Below are positions 44,101-52,178 of a stretch of DNA of 64,000 nt, in pieces (position 1 is the stretch's first letter; every line of letters begins with the position of its first letter). Both the position numbers and the translations under genes were made by a program. Source of the DNA: Streptomyces wuyuanensis (GTDB taxonomy: Bacteria; Actinomycetota; Actinomycetes; Streptomycetales; Streptomycetaceae); contig NZ_FNHI01000025.1 in the NCBI RefSeq assembly GCF_900103455.1, positions 86,200 to 150,199 of the forward strand, written 5' to 3'. Below the pieces are notes generated by a model, which was not told the DNA's origin, searched no databases, and was given only the letters and a program-made list of their open reading frames with translations.

Positions 44101-44321
44101 TGCACCCGGTCTGCCGCAGGCAGCCGTTCAAGCACCAGCCTCGTCGTCTCCGCCACGTGACGGGCGATGACGTGGGGCGATGATTCGGGTCCCACGACGC
44201 CGTCGATCGCGTGCCACTGGCCATCAGCACTCAGGTCCTTGAGCCGACTCTCCAGCCGCAAGGTGATCAACTGCTCGTAGAGCCCAGCAACCGGCTGCTC
44301 TGCGTTGGCAGACCCCGTCAC
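41190..44321 (-). CDS. PLD-nuclease / SF2 helicase / DUF3427 fusion, candidate defence protein
   Basis: A 1043-aa protein (GTG 44321 has GGGGAGGGG upstream). Domains in order: helical region (1-150); phospholipase D-type nuclease (about 150-300) with HAKAWLFRRNSGYDTAYVGSSNLSKAALLDGLEWN holding the HxK and GSSN; superfamily II helicase (about 315-700) with ATGTGKTVMAA, VIDEFHHG, LGLTATPER and VFLQQLGRGLRR; and a C-terminal DUF3427 region. This architecture occurs in predicted phage-defence and restriction-like proteins, sometimes single genes. Codons use A and T more than neighbours, which suggests transfer. No methyltransferase or partner gene is adjacent. Confidence 0.92.
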   Translation of the reverse strand: MTGSANAEQPVAGLYEQLITLRLESRLKDLSADGQWHAIDGVVGPESSPHVIARHVAETTRLVLERLPAADRVHAANHILESMSTVEGAREWVDLVAEGPRQLLAVAEKEAEGVYAIRPATPLSDTALITNSPEDPSLGFELRAELATADRVDLLCAFVKWHGLRVIEQSLEAAHARGVPIRVLTTTYIGATERRALDKLVQKFDAQVKVNYELRSTRLHAKAWLFRRNSGYDTAYVGSSNLSKAALLDGLEWNVRLSSVATPDVLRKFEATFDSYWSDSAFELYDPDRDATRLDDALLQSGRGTRSAEERHITLSGLEVRPYPHQRDMLERLEVERELHGRSRNLLVAATGTGKTVMAALDFKHLREKHGRDLRLLFVAHRQEILRQSLRTYQDVLVEANFGEELHSSLVPREWNHVFASVQSLNSQILDRFTPNHFDVIVIDEFHHGVSPTYRKIIDHFTPRELLGLTATPERMDGRNVQDEFFEGRIAAEMRLWEALENELLSPFHYFGVTDNTDMSAVSWKRGSYDASELSNLFTGNDARARLVVQAVMDKVSDPASMRALGFCVSVAHARFMADFFSRAGLEAVALSGDTPRNDRKAALDALKSGELQVIFSVDLFNEGLDLPDVDTLLLLRPTSSATVFLQQLGRGLRRTTSKAVLTVLDFIGQHRKEFRFEEQFQALTNLTRNRLLSNIERDFPLLPSGCQIILEPKAKESIINNIRSQIGINVTQLAREVRQYAEPRLSPYLKESGRNINELYRGSGNSWTGLLRRADLLTSTPAEGEDALLKRVSAFLHVDDPQRVAAYTRLLEDDAPSYDELDDLDQAYARMLFFSLWPLGGFRTYQAAFDSLQTFRNFRSELRQVLVHVLDQADHVPRALLGGLPLKVHASYSREEILPALGQSHIGGFMPGHFREGVKWCESAQIDALLITLEKDEKDFSPQTRYRDYALSDSLFHWESQNQTSNTSPTGIRYQTHKELGSHVLLFVRRYKKTDIGGPQPWMLLGPADYVQHEGSKPMGITWRLRHQMPADVWTYSAVAAN

Positions 44322-44377
44322 CTGTTCCCCTCCCCTGTTGCTCCCTTCCAAGGAATATCAGCGACCACCGACAGAGA

Positions 44378-45382
44378 TCAGCCCCGTCCCACCCCGTGGC
44401 ACTCCCCGTACGCCACCCGCGACCCGCACCAGCACAGTGCTCCCTTCGTCGGGGGCCACGGTGTTGCCTTGCCGCGGGCCGCCAGCGTGGTCGCGTACTG
44501 GGGGAGGAGGGACGCGTCCGCGGGGGAGGTGGCCTCCGAGGCGGCGAAGGCCTCGTAGGAGGGGACCGTGCCCGTGACGATGCCGAGGTTGCCCGTGCCC
44601 GTCGCCGCGAGGTCGCGCAGGGCGGACTCGATGGCGGTCAGGTGGGCTTCGTGGGTCGGGTACTCCGCGGTCAGCGAGGGGTAGGTGCCCAGGAGTTCGG
44701 TGAGTTCGGGTGACGGCCAGTGCAGGACCGCGACCGGGAAGGGGCGCGACAGGGCCGCGCGGTAGGTGCCCAGTTCGGAGCGGAGACGGTCGATCTCGGC
44801 GCGCAGTTCGATGGGATCCGAGGAGCCGAGGGCCCACAGGCGTTTGGGGTCGTGGAGCTCGTCCAGCGGGACCGCGGCCGGGTGGAGGCGGTCGGCGAGG
44901 GTGTCCCAGTCGTCGTGCGGCAGCGCCAGGAGGCGGCGTACGCGGTGGCGGCCCGAGAGGAGGGACTGGGTCGAGTGGGAGGTCTCCTCGTCCGGGGCGA
45001 TCAGCCGGGTGACGGCCTCGGTGAAGGTGGAGTGGGCCGCGTCGAGTTCGTCGTGGGCCTCCAGCGTCTCGGCGATGATCTCCCACGGCGCCGCGTCGTC
45101 CGGAGCCGCCGTGCGGATGCCGTCGATCAGCGTGCGGGCCTCCGCCTCGTGGCCGTACTCCCACAGATTGGCCGCCTGGAGTGCCTTGATCAGATGGGTG
45201 TTGTCCGGGGCGTCGGCGAGGAGGCTGTCGTACAGGCCGCTCGCGCGGGCCCGGTCGCCCGAGAGCTCCAGATGGGCCGCGGCCTGGAGAAGCAGCGGTT
45301 CACGGTCCTCCGGGTACTGCTCCGCTGTGCGCAGCAGACGCTCGGCTTCGGCGGTGTGGTCGGCAGGCGTGTCGGGGCGCAT
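44378..45382 (-). CDS. SEC-C motif protein with tetratricopeptide-like repeats
   Basis: A 334-aa protein from ATG 45382. The first half has helix pairs like TPR repeats (AEAERLLRTAEQYPEDREPLLLQAAAHLELSGDRARASGLYDSLLADAP). The C-terminus GALCWCGSRVAYGECHGVGRG is the zinc-binding SEC-C motif (CxCGSxxxYxxCH). SEC-C proteins often act with SecA or as metal carriers; the role here is not clear. The gene lies downstream of the helicase start in the same direction (57 nt apart), but it has normal GC bias. Confidence 0.88.
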   Translation of the reverse strand: MRPDTPADHTAEAERLLRTAEQYPEDREPLLLQAAAHLELSGDRARASGLYDSLLADAPDNTHLIKALQAANLWEYGHEAEARTLIDGIRTAAPDDAAPWEIIAETLEAHDELDAAHSTFTEAVTRLIAPDEETSHSTQSLLSGRHRVRRLLALPHDDWDTLADRLHPAAVPLDELHDPKRLWALGSSDPIELRAEIDRLRSELGTYRAALSRPFPVAVLHWPSPELTELLGTYPSLTAEYPTHEAHLTAIESALRDLAATGTGNLGIVTGTVPSYEAFAASEATSPADASLLPQYATTLAARGKATPWPPTKGALCWCGSRVAYGECHGVGRG

Positions 45383-45448
45383 GCAGCACACCGTACTGCT
45401 GTACGGGGCTCCGCAGGGGCCTGGTGACTTGGAGGGGCTGCCCCTATC

Positions 45449-46291
45449 GTGCCGCCCGTGCGGGAGCGGATGCCCCGGCGGGGAGCCGGGCGGATACCTG
45501 TGGTCGTGCAGAGGCGCCGGACGCGGGCCGGAGGGGCGGGCGTCCGGGTCGGGCTCGCCCGCGCGCTCTGGGCCGGCGCCGAGATGACCGTGACCCTGGG
45601 TGTGGTGGTGCTGCTGCTCGTCGTGCACCAGCTCTGGTGGACCAACCGGCAGGCCAAGGAGGGTGCCGCGCGGCAGGTGGAGGCACTGGAGCGGGAGTGG
45701 GTGCGGGCGCCCGAACCCGATGCCGGGGCGGGTGCGGGCGGCGGTGGAACGGGCGCGGCGGGCGGTGCGGTGGAGGGCACGCCGGGCCGGGGCGCACAGT
45801 CCGGCGGCGGCCCGGACTCCCGGGAGGCCGCGCCGCGCTGGGACCGGGCGTACGCCGTGCTGCGCATCCCCCGGCTCGGTGTCGTCGCACCCGTCGCCCA
45901 GGGCGTCGCCAAGCGGGGTGTGCTGGACAGGGGGTACGTCGGGCACTACCCGCGGACCGCGCAGCCCGGGCAGGCCGGCAATTTCGCGGTCGCGGGCCAC
46001 CGCAACACCCATGGCGAGCCGTTCCGGTACATCAACCGGCTGCGCAGGGGCGACCGGATCGAGGTGGAGACCCGCACCGGCGTCTTCACCTATGTCGTGG
46101 ACAAGCAGTTGGCGCAGACGTCCGCGCGCGACGGCGGGGTGATCGCGGCCGTGCCGCGGAGCGGGGTCAGACCCGGGTACGGGTACGACGAGCCGGGCCA
46201 CTACGTGACGCTGACGACGTGCACGCCCGAGTACACGTCCAGGTACCGGCTCGTGGTGTGGGGGAAGCTCGCCGCGATGCGGCCGCGGTGA
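45449..46291 (+). CDS. Class E sortase
   Basis: A membrane transpeptidase of 280 aa that attaches surface proteins to peptidoglycan. An N-terminal membrane segment (EMTVTLGVVVLLLVVHQLWW) follows a basic tail; a Gly-rich linker separates it from the catalytic domain. His is in AVAGHRNTHG, Cys in TLTTCTPEY, and Arg in YTSRYRLVVWG, all conserved for class E. Class E sortases prefer LAxTG; a LAATG protein lies 6 kb away at 52179. GGAGGGG precedes the GTG at 45449. Divergent from the SEC-C gene. Confidence 0.93.
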   Translation: MPPVRERMPRRGAGRIPVVVQRRRTRAGGAGVRVGLARALWAGAEMTVTLGVVVLLLVVHQLWWTNRQAKEGAARQVEALEREWVRAPEPDAGAGAGGGGTGAAGGAVEGTPGRGAQSGGGPDSREAAPRWDRAYAVLRIPRLGVVAPVAQGVAKRGVLDRGYVGHYPRTAQPGQAGNFAVAGHRNTHGEPFRYINRLRRGDRIEVETRTGVFTYVVDKQLAQTSARDGGVIAAVPRSGVRPGYGYDEPGHYVTLTTCTPEYTSRYRLVVWGKLAAMRPR

Positions 46292-46533
46292 TCCCCGGGG
46301 GGTTGCGTTCCTGGAGCCCGGACCGGCCGGCCCGGCACGTGCGGAGACCGGGGACGGCGCCGGAGGCAGGCAGCGCCCGAGAGCCGGATGTGAGGTGCGT
46401 CGCCGAGGTTTTCCACAGGGAACCCGGAGGTCATTCCGCTCGTGTATAACGAATGGAGGTTCGTATCACTGGAGGAGCTGCACGTCCATCGCGCACGGCG
46501 CGGGGCGGTGCACGGGAGCGGGGAGGAGCACGC

Positions 46534-46845
46534 ATGGCCGGTCAGACCTGGCGTGTGCTGCGACCGCTCGCGCTGCTGCTCTTCATCCTCGTCGAAGTCT
46601 TCGTCGCCGAGGGCATCGGGCTCTCCACGGCTGTGGCCCTCGCCGCCACCGCGGCGGCCGGTGCCGCGCTCGTCGCCTGTGCGCTGATCCTCTCGCGGTC
46701 CGTGCCGCGGGTGCCGCCCACACGAATACGCACCGCTCTCCGTGATCGTGAGCAGCGCACGGCGTTCCTGCCGCAGCGCGATCCCGACGCGGCGGGCCGC
46801 TGCCGCCCCAGGGCTCCCGGCCGTCCCTCGACGACGGCCGCGTAG
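46534..46845 (+). CDS. Small membrane protein (DUF6412-like)
   Basis: A 103-aa protein, two hydrophobic segments (VLRPLALLLFILVEVFVAEGIGLSTAVALAATAAAGAALVACALIL) then an Arg-rich cytoplasmic tail (RTALRDREQRTAFLPQRDPDAAGRCRPRAPG). The start has GGGAGGAG upstream. It precedes the yidC-like gene by about 120 nt, and the tail DRERTAFLPQRDPDAAGR is typical of small partners next to this second YidC. A joint function in membrane insertion is inference. Confidence 0.8.
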   Translation: MAGQTWRVLRPLALLLFILVEVFVAEGIGLSTAVALAATAAAGAALVACALILSRSVPRVPPTRIRTALRDREQRTAFLPQRDPDAAGRCRPRAPGRPSTTAA

Positions 46846-46964
46846 GGGCGCCACCTCCCCGACCTTTCTCGCGCATACCCCATGGCGGGGTCATGCGTCC
46901 CTTCGCGGGCCGTCATGCCGACATGTCGATTTTTTCCCGGCACGACGAGACCCGGAGGGCCTCC

Positions 46965-47720
46965 ATGTCCGCACTCACGTCCCTGTTCGCTTCCCTGGTC
47001 GGCCGGCTGGCCGAGCTGGTCCAGCCGCTGTTCCACACTTCCGCCACCGCCGCCGCGATCGTCCTGTTCACCGCGCTGGTACGGCTGGCCGTCCACCCGT
47101 TGTCCCGCGCGGCGGCGCGGGGGCAGAAGGAGCGGGCCCGGCTCGCGCCGCAGATGGCCGAGCTGCGCGGGAAGTACGGCAAGAACCCGGAGCGGCTGCA
47201 GCGCGCTGTCCTGGAGCTGCACGCGAAGGAGAAGGTCTCGCCGCTGGCGGGCTGCCTGCCCGGCCTGCTGCAGCTGCCCGCGTTCTTCCTCATGTACCAC
47301 CTGTTCTCGAGCTCCCGGATCGGCGGCGAGGCGAACGAGCTGCTCGGGCACAGCCTGCTCGGTGCCGAGCTCGGCGGCCGGTGGGCGGACGCGCTGGGGG
47401 AGGGCGGGGTGTTCGGGCCGGCCGGCACCGTGTACCTCGCCCTGTTCGGGGTCGTCGCCGTCGTGGCCACGTTCACGTATCTGCGGACCAGGCGGCAGCT
47501 CGCGGCCGCCGGGCCTGACCGGCCGGAGCAGGCGCTGCCGGGGATGGGTGCGATGACGAAGCTGCTGCCGCTGATGTCGTTCGCGACGCTGATCACCGTC
47601 GCCGTGGTGCCGCTGGCGGCCGCGCTCTACGTGGTGACGAGCACGACGTGGAGTGCGGTGGAGAGGGTGTTCCTGTACCGGGACGCCCCGGCTGCGGGGG
47701 CGCTCGCTACTGCTGGGTAA
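46965..47720 (+). CDS. YidC/Oxa1-family membrane protein insertase (second copy)
   Basis: A 251-aa Oxa1-type insertase. ATG 46965 with CGGAGGG upstream; an upstream in-frame ATG at 46923 would add 14 residues. The core LPGLLQLPAFFLMYHLFSS and the first helix HTSATAAAIVLFTALVRLAVHPLSRAAARGQKERARLAPQMAEL (conserved Arg) match, and AAGSKMT-like MGAMTKLLPLMSFATLITVAVVPLAAALYVVTSTTWSAVERVFLYR ends the fold. It lacks the long charged C-terminal tail of the main YidC, so it is probably a second, specialised insertase. Confidence 0.88.
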   Translation: MSALTSLFASLVGRLAELVQPLFHTSATAAAIVLFTALVRLAVHPLSRAAARGQKERARLAPQMAELRGKYGKNPERLQRAVLELHAKEKVSPLAGCLPGLLQLPAFFLMYHLFSSSRIGGEANELLGHSLLGAELGGRWADALGEGGVFGPAGTVYLALFGVVAVVATFTYLRTRRQLAAAGPDRPEQALPGMGAMTKLLPLMSFATLITVAVVPLAAALYVVTSTTWSAVERVFLYRDAPAAGALATAG

Positions 47721-47870
47721 TGGTCCAGGTTGTGAACGGGGTCTTGCGGGCTGTTCGCCTGTCTTGGAGGATCGGCCAAACCTCTGATGAGCCGCACATT
47801 CCCCTCCGCCGCACGCGGGGACTCCTCAAGCGGGGCCACCTCGACAACAGGGACCACAGGGAGAACAGAG

Positions 47871-48731
47871 ATGAAGCTGCTGCGTGTCGGTACGGCGGGT
47901 TCGGAACGGCCTGCGCTGCTCGACCGGGACGGGACGACGCTGCGGGACCTGTCCGGGCTGGTGCCGGACATCGACGGGGCGCTGCTCGCCGACGAGGAAG
48001 CGCTCGGGCGGATCCGGTCGGCCGCCGAGGCGGGCGAACTCCCGGTCCTCGACGCGGCCGGGGAGCGGATCGGACCGCCGGTCGCCCGTATCGGCAAGGT
48101 CGTGTGCATCGGGCTGAACTACCACGACCATGCGGCCGAGACGGGTGCGGCCACCCCCGCCGAGCCCGTCGTGTTCCTCAAGGCGGCCGACACGGTCGTC
48201 GGCCCGGACGACACTGTCCTCGTGCCCCGCAACAGCGAGAAGACGGACTGGGAGGTCGAGTTGGCCGTGGTCGTCGGGCGCACCGCACGCTATCTGGGGT
48301 CGCATGAGGAGGCTTTGGCGCACATCGCAGGCTACGCGGTCGCGCACGACGTCTCGGAGCGGGAGTTCCAGATCGAGCGCGGCGGCACCTGGGACAAGGG
48401 CAAGAACTGCGAGACGTTCAACCCGCTGGGACCCTGGCTGGTGACGCGCGACGAGGTGCCGGACCCGCAGGCGCTGCCCCTGAGGCTCTGGGTCAACGGC
48501 GAGCTGAGGCAGGACGGCTCCACCGCCGACCAGATCTTCCCGGTCGCCGAAGTGGTCCGGTACGTCAGCCAGTTCATGACCCTGTACCCGGGGGACGTCA
48601 TCAACACCGGTACGCCGGCGGGTGTGGCGCTGGGGCAGCCGGAGCCCAAGCCGTTCCTGCGGGCCGGTGACGTCGTCGAGCTGGAGATCGAAGGGCTCGG
48701 ACGCCAGCGCCAGTTGCTGAAGGACGCGTAG
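47871..48731 (+). CDS. Fumarylacetoacetate hydrolase family protein
   Basis: A 286-aa metal-dependent C-C bond hydrolase or isomerase. Landmarks: GKVVCIGLNYHDHAAETGA, PVVFLKAADTVVGPDDTVLVPRNSEKTDWEVELAVVVG (metal ligands Glu/Glu/Asp), ISEREFQIERGGTWDKGKNCETF-like segment, and PGDVINTGTPAGVALG at the end. ATG 47871 follows AACAGAG. Specific substrate unknown. Confidence 0.91.
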   Translation: MKLLRVGTAGSERPALLDRDGTTLRDLSGLVPDIDGALLADEEALGRIRSAAEAGELPVLDAAGERIGPPVARIGKVVCIGLNYHDHAAETGAATPAEPVVFLKAADTVVGPDDTVLVPRNSEKTDWEVELAVVVGRTARYLGSHEEALAHIAGYAVAHDVSEREFQIERGGTWDKGKNCETFNPLGPWLVTRDEVPDPQALPLRLWVNGELRQDGSTADQIFPVAEVVRYVSQFMTLYPGDVINTGTPAGVALGQPEPKPFLRAGDVVELEIEGLGRQRQLLKDA

Positions 48732-48876
48732 GGCCGCACGGCCAGGCGGCCGTCCGCCGGCGCCGCGCAAGGGGCCGGCGCAGGTGCGGCCGCACCGGCA
48801 GGCGCCGTACGCGCCCCCGGGCGCCGCTCGCGCCCGGGGCGCGGCACGTACCACCCGACAGGGGCGAACACGTGCC

Positions 48877-48946
48877 ACACGAGCAGAGGCGAAGAGGAGG
48901 AGGACGGGGGCGAAGAGGAGGAGAAGAGGGGAGGGTCGCGGAGGGG
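48877..48946. repeat. Polypurine tract
   Basis: A run of mostly A and G (GAGGCGAAGAGGAGGAGGAC and similar) just upstream of the terminator at 48937. The bias is unusual for this genome, which is otherwise C-rich on both strands. Confidence 0.6.
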
Positions 48947-48971
48947 GTGCGGGGGATTCACCCCCTCCGCG
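48937..48971. terminator. Bidirectional terminator between FAH and UPF0303 genes
   Basis: CGCGGAGGGGGTG (48937-48949) pairs with CACCCCCTCCGCG (48959-48971), 13 bp, loop CGGGGGATT. It ends 5 nt before the UPF0303 stop. Confidence 0.85.
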
Positions 48972-48976
48972 GGTCC

Positions 48977-49462
48977 TCAGGTGGCGAGGAGGCGCTCCAG
49001 CGCCTCGACCACCATCGCGTGGTCCTCGACCTGTGGAAGGCCGGAGACCGTGATCGTGCCGATGACACCGGCGCCCTCGACGCGGATCGGGAACGATCCG
49101 CCGTGCGCCGCGTACCGGTCGGGGTCGAGTCGGGACGACTCCTCGAACGTCGTCCCCTTGGCGCGGAACCGGCTGCCGACGAGGAGCGAGCTCTCGCCGT
49201 GGCGCTCGACGACCCGCCGCTTGCGGTCGATCCAGGCGTCGTTGTCCGCTGACGACCCGGCGAGGGCGCAGTGGAAGAGCTGCTGCCCGCCGCGCCGGAT
49301 GTCGATCGCGACCGGCGCCTGCCGCTCGCGTGCCAGCTCCACCAGTGCCGAGCCGAGGGCCCAGGCGTCCTCGTACGTGAACCGGCGAAGCGTCAGACGC
49401 TCCTCCTGCGCCTCGAGTACGGCTATGTCGGGGAAACCGGGCCGGGTGCCGCTGCCGCTCAT
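48977..49462 (-). CDS. UPF0303 / heme-degrading-like (DUF336) protein
   Basis: A 161-aa protein. FPDIAVLEAQEERLTLRRFTYEDAWALGSALVELARERQAPVAIDIRRGGQQLFHCALAG and RFRAKGTTFEESSRLDPDRYAAHGGSFPIRV fit the UPF0303 family, related to HbpS/GlcG-like folds. The start overlaps the oxidoreductase stop (ATGA), so translation is coupled and a common pathway is likely. Function unknown. Confidence 0.88.
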   Translation of the reverse strand: MSGSGTRPGFPDIAVLEAQEERLTLRRFTYEDAWALGSALVELARERQAPVAIDIRRGGQQLFHCALAGSSADNDAWIDRKRRVVERHGESSLLVGSRFRAKGTTFEESSRLDPDRYAAHGGSFPIRVEGAGVIGTITVSGLPQVEDHAMVVEALERLLAT

Positions 49463-50583
49463 GCGCCGAGCTCCACCGTGACGCCCTCGCGGGCGGAGCG
49501 GCGGGCCGCCTCCAGGACGCCGAGGGCGTCGGCCGCCTCGTACGCGGTGACCGGCGGGGCGGTGCCGTCGCGCAGCGCGGCGGCGATCCCGGCGTAGTAC
49601 GCCGGGTAGTCACCGGGCAGCGTCTCCACGGGGTGTCCGCCGCCCGTCAGCGGTGACTCGCCCGAGCCCACGCGGCCCCACAGCTCCTGCGGCTCCTCGC
49701 CCCACGGCCGGTCCGGGTCCGGACGGTCGCCGTCCCGCAGCGCGGCCTCCTGCGGGTCGAGGCCGTACTTCACATAGCCGGCGGCCGAGCCCAGGACCCG
49801 GAAGCGCGGGCCGAGCTGGGCGGTCGTCGCGCTCACGTACAGGTGCGAGCGGACGCCTCCGGCGTGCGTGACGGCGATGAACGTGTCGTCGTCGGTCTCG
49901 GCACCGGGGCGGCGCGCGTCGGACTCCGCGTACACCCGCACCGCCGGTCCGAAGAGGACGAGGGCCTGGTCGACGACATGGCTGCCCAGGTCGTACAGCA
50001 GGCCGCCGATCTCCTCCGGGGCGCCCGACTCGCGCCAGCCGCCCTTGAGCTGGGGGCGCCAGCGCTCGAAACGCGACTCGAAGCGCTGGACCTCGCCGAG
50101 CTCGCCGTCCTCGATCAGACGGCGGAGGGTGAGGAAGTCGTTGTCCCAGCGACGGTTCTGGAAGACGGAGAGCAGCAGGCCGCGCTTCTCGGCGAGGTCG
50201 GCGAGCCCGCGGGCCTCGGCGGCGGTCCCGGCGATCGGCTTGTCCACGACGACGGGGAGCCCGGCCTCGAGGGCGGCGGTGGCGACCGGGACGTGCGTCT
50301 TGTTCGGCGAGGCGATGACGATCAGATCGAGCTCGTCCGCGCGCTCCCACAGCTCGTCCGGCGTGGTGGCGAAGCGCACGTCGGGGAACTCGGCACGGGC
50401 CTGCTCCCGGCGCTCCTCGCTCGAGGTCACGATCGTGTCGAGGACGAGGCCCTCGGTGGCCGCGATGAGCGGGGCGTGGAAGACCGAACCCGCCAGGCCG
50501 TAGCCGACGAGTCCGACGCGGAAGGGGGGCCCGGCCGGGGCTCGGTTCCCGGACGCGGCGCCGGTGCCAGTGCTGCCAGTCAT
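49459..50583 (-). CDS. Gfo/Idh/MocA-family oxidoreductase
   Basis: NAD(P)-dependent sugar or inositol oxidoreductase, about 374 aa. GLVGYGLAGSVFHAPLIAATEG is the dinucleotide-binding start, IVIASPNKTHVPVATAALEAGLPVVVDKPIAGTAAEA has the conserved KP, and the helical C-terminal domain holds GGLLYDLGSHVVDQALVLFGP with D and H typical of the active site. ATG 50583; GTG 50592 upstream is possible. It is the first gene of a pair with UPF0303 and is divergent from the ROK regulator, which may control it. Confidence 0.92.
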   Translation of the reverse strand: MTGSTGTGAASGNRAPAGPPFRVGLVGYGLAGSVFHAPLIAATEGLVLDTIVTSSEERREQARAEFPDVRFATTPDELWERADELDLIVIASPNKTHVPVATAALEAGLPVVVDKPIAGTAAEARGLADLAEKRGLLLSVFQNRRWDNDFLTLRRLIEDGELGEVQRFESRFERWRPQLKGGWRESGAPEEIGGLLYDLGSHVVDQALVLFGPAVRVYAESDARRPGAETDDDTFIAVTHAGGVRSHLYVSATTAQLGPRFRVLGSAAGYVKYGLDPQEAALRDGDRPDPDRPWGEEPQELWGRVGSGESPLTGGGHPVETLPGDYPAYYAGIAAALRDGTAPPVTAYEAADALGVLEAARRSAREGVTVELGA

Positions 50584-50596
50584 GGGCCCCACTTAA

Positions 50597-50609
50597 GCAA
50601 CGCTGTTGC
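50597..50609. promoter_or_regulatory. Palindromic operator between the oxidoreductase and ROK genes
   Basis: GCAAC-GCT-GTTGC is a perfect palindrome in the 56-bp divergent gap. It lies 31 nt before the ROK GTG start, a natural position for auto- and cross-regulation. Confidence 0.65.
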
Positions 50610-50639
50610 CAAAGCGCAAGCGCACCGCACAATGGCGGG

Positions 50640-52070
50640 GTGAAGTGGAGCAACGCGGGTGCGAATCTTCCGGTTCTGCGCGGTCACAATGCAGCGCTGG
50701 TACTGGATCTGCTGAGGGCTGCCGACGAGGACGGGATCAGCCGGCTGGAGCTGGCCGAGCGCACCGGACTCACGCCCCAGGCAGTCAGCAAGATCACGGC
50801 GAGGCTGCGAGGGGACGGTCTGGCGACCGAGGCGGGCCGTCGTGCGTCCACCGGGGGCAAGCCCCGGACCGTGCTGCGCCTCGTGCCGTCGGCCGCGCAC
50901 GCCGTGGGGCTCCATCTGGACCGTGACGAGCTCACGGCCGTCCTCGTCGACCTCGCCGGCACGGTCGTCGCCTCCCGCTCCCGGGCACTGGAGCTCGACG
51001 GGGCGGTACCGGGCGTCATCGCGGCGGCGACCGACGAGGTTCGCGCGCTGCTGGCGGACGGACCGGAACGGGTGCTCGGGGTCGGGGTCGGCATGCCGGG
51101 ACCGCTGGACCACTGGAGCGGGGTGCCGGGCCGGGTGACCGGCGCGCCGGGCTGGGCGGGCGTCCCGCTCCGCGACGAACTCGCGGAACGGCTCGGCCTG
51201 CCGGTCGTCCTGGACAAGGACACCAACGCGGCGGCCCTGGCGCTCGCGCTCCGGGGGCGCCCGGATGGTCAGGCGCGCGGAACGGGGGCGGAAGCGGCGG
51301 GCGGTTCGGAATCCGGGGTCGCGGGCGGCCCGAAAGCCGGGGTCGCGGGTGGTCCGGGAGCCGGGCCCCCCGGGGATCCGGGCGGCCCGGAGGCGGCCGC
51401 GGGAGCTCAGGGGCCGGAAGCGGCGGAGGTCGCTCCGGGATCCGGAGGCTCCGGTGGTCCGGGAGCGGCCCTCGCTGCCCCGTCCGGGCTGGGCGACTCC
51501 GGCCGCGGGGGCGCGGCTGCTGCCGAGGCCCTCGCCGCCCGTCACACGGCCGGGGCGGTCGACGGGGCCGCCCCCGCCTTCTCATCCGTCCCCGCCTCCG
51601 ACGCCCCCGGGTCGTTCGCGTATCTCCACCTCGGTACGGGACTGGGCGCCGGCCTCGTGATCGGCGGGGCGGTGCACCGGGGGGCGCGTACGGGTGCGGG
51701 GGAGTTCGGGCACCAGGTCGTGCAACTCGACGGCCCCGTCTGCCCCTGCGGCAACCGCGGCTGCATCGAGGCGCTGTGCCTCGCGGCCGTCTCCCGCGGA
51801 GAGATCGATGAAGCGGCCCGGGTCCTGGGCACCGGGGCGGCCAACCTCGTACGGCTGCTCGACGTCGACCAGGTGCTGCTCGGCGGGCGTACGGTCCTCG
51901 CCGACGCGGAGACGTTCGTCCGCGGCGTCCGCGCCGTGATCGGCGACGATGCCGTGCACGTCGCGCTGGCCGAGACCGGTGCGTACCCCGTCGCGGAGGG
52001 CGCGGCACAGCTCGTCCTGGCCCCGCTGTTCGGTCGCATGGAGGCGACGGGCTCCGCCAACCGGGCGTAA
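50640..52070 (+). CDS. ROK-family transcriptional regulator with large insertion
   Basis: A 476-aa regulator, start GTG 50640. The wHTH (ALVLDLLRAADEDGISRLELAERTGLTPQAVSKITARLRGDGL) is followed by the ROK sugar-kinase fold: VGVGMPGPLDHWSGV, DKDTNAAALAL, YLHLGTGLGAGLVIGG, and the zinc motif CPCGNRGCIEAL. Between about residues 205 and 323 is a Gly/Ala/Pro-rich low-complexity insertion, well beyond the usual short loop there. Divergent from the oxidoreductase gene with a palindrome between. Confidence 0.92.
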   Translation: MKWSNAGANLPVLRGHNAALVLDLLRAADEDGISRLELAERTGLTPQAVSKITARLRGDGLATEAGRRASTGGKPRTVLRLVPSAAHAVGLHLDRDELTAVLVDLAGTVVASRSRALELDGAVPGVIAAATDEVRALLADGPERVLGVGVGMPGPLDHWSGVPGRVTGAPGWAGVPLRDELAERLGLPVVLDKDTNAAALALALRGRPDGQARGTGAEAAGGSESGVAGGPKAGVAGGPGAGPPGDPGGPEAAAGAQGPEAAEVAPGSGGSGGPGAALAAPSGLGDSGRGGAAAAEALAARHTAGAVDGAAPAFSSVPASDAPGSFAYLHLGTGLGAGLVIGGAVHRGARTGAGEFGHQVVQLDGPVCPCGNRGCIEALCLAAVSRGEIDEAARVLGTGAANLVRLLDVDQVLLGGRTVLADAETFVRGVRAVIGDDAVHVALAETGAYPVAEGAAQLVLAPLFGRMEATGSANRA

Positions 52071-52178
52071 TTGTGTGATTTTCGGGCCGCGGTGCGGTGT
52101 CGGTACGCGGCCGGTGCGCCGGCGCGTGGCAGCGTCGCTGCCGACGCCGCCCACGCCCGCGATCTGCTGAGGTTCCCC

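Noticed and set aside
41190..44351. A type III restriction-modification operon.
   Set aside because: No methyltransferase gene is near; the helicase is fused to PLD and DUF3427 domains rather than a Res subunit layout. The upstream ATG at 44351 was also rejected as a start since GTG 44321 has the better ribosome binding site.
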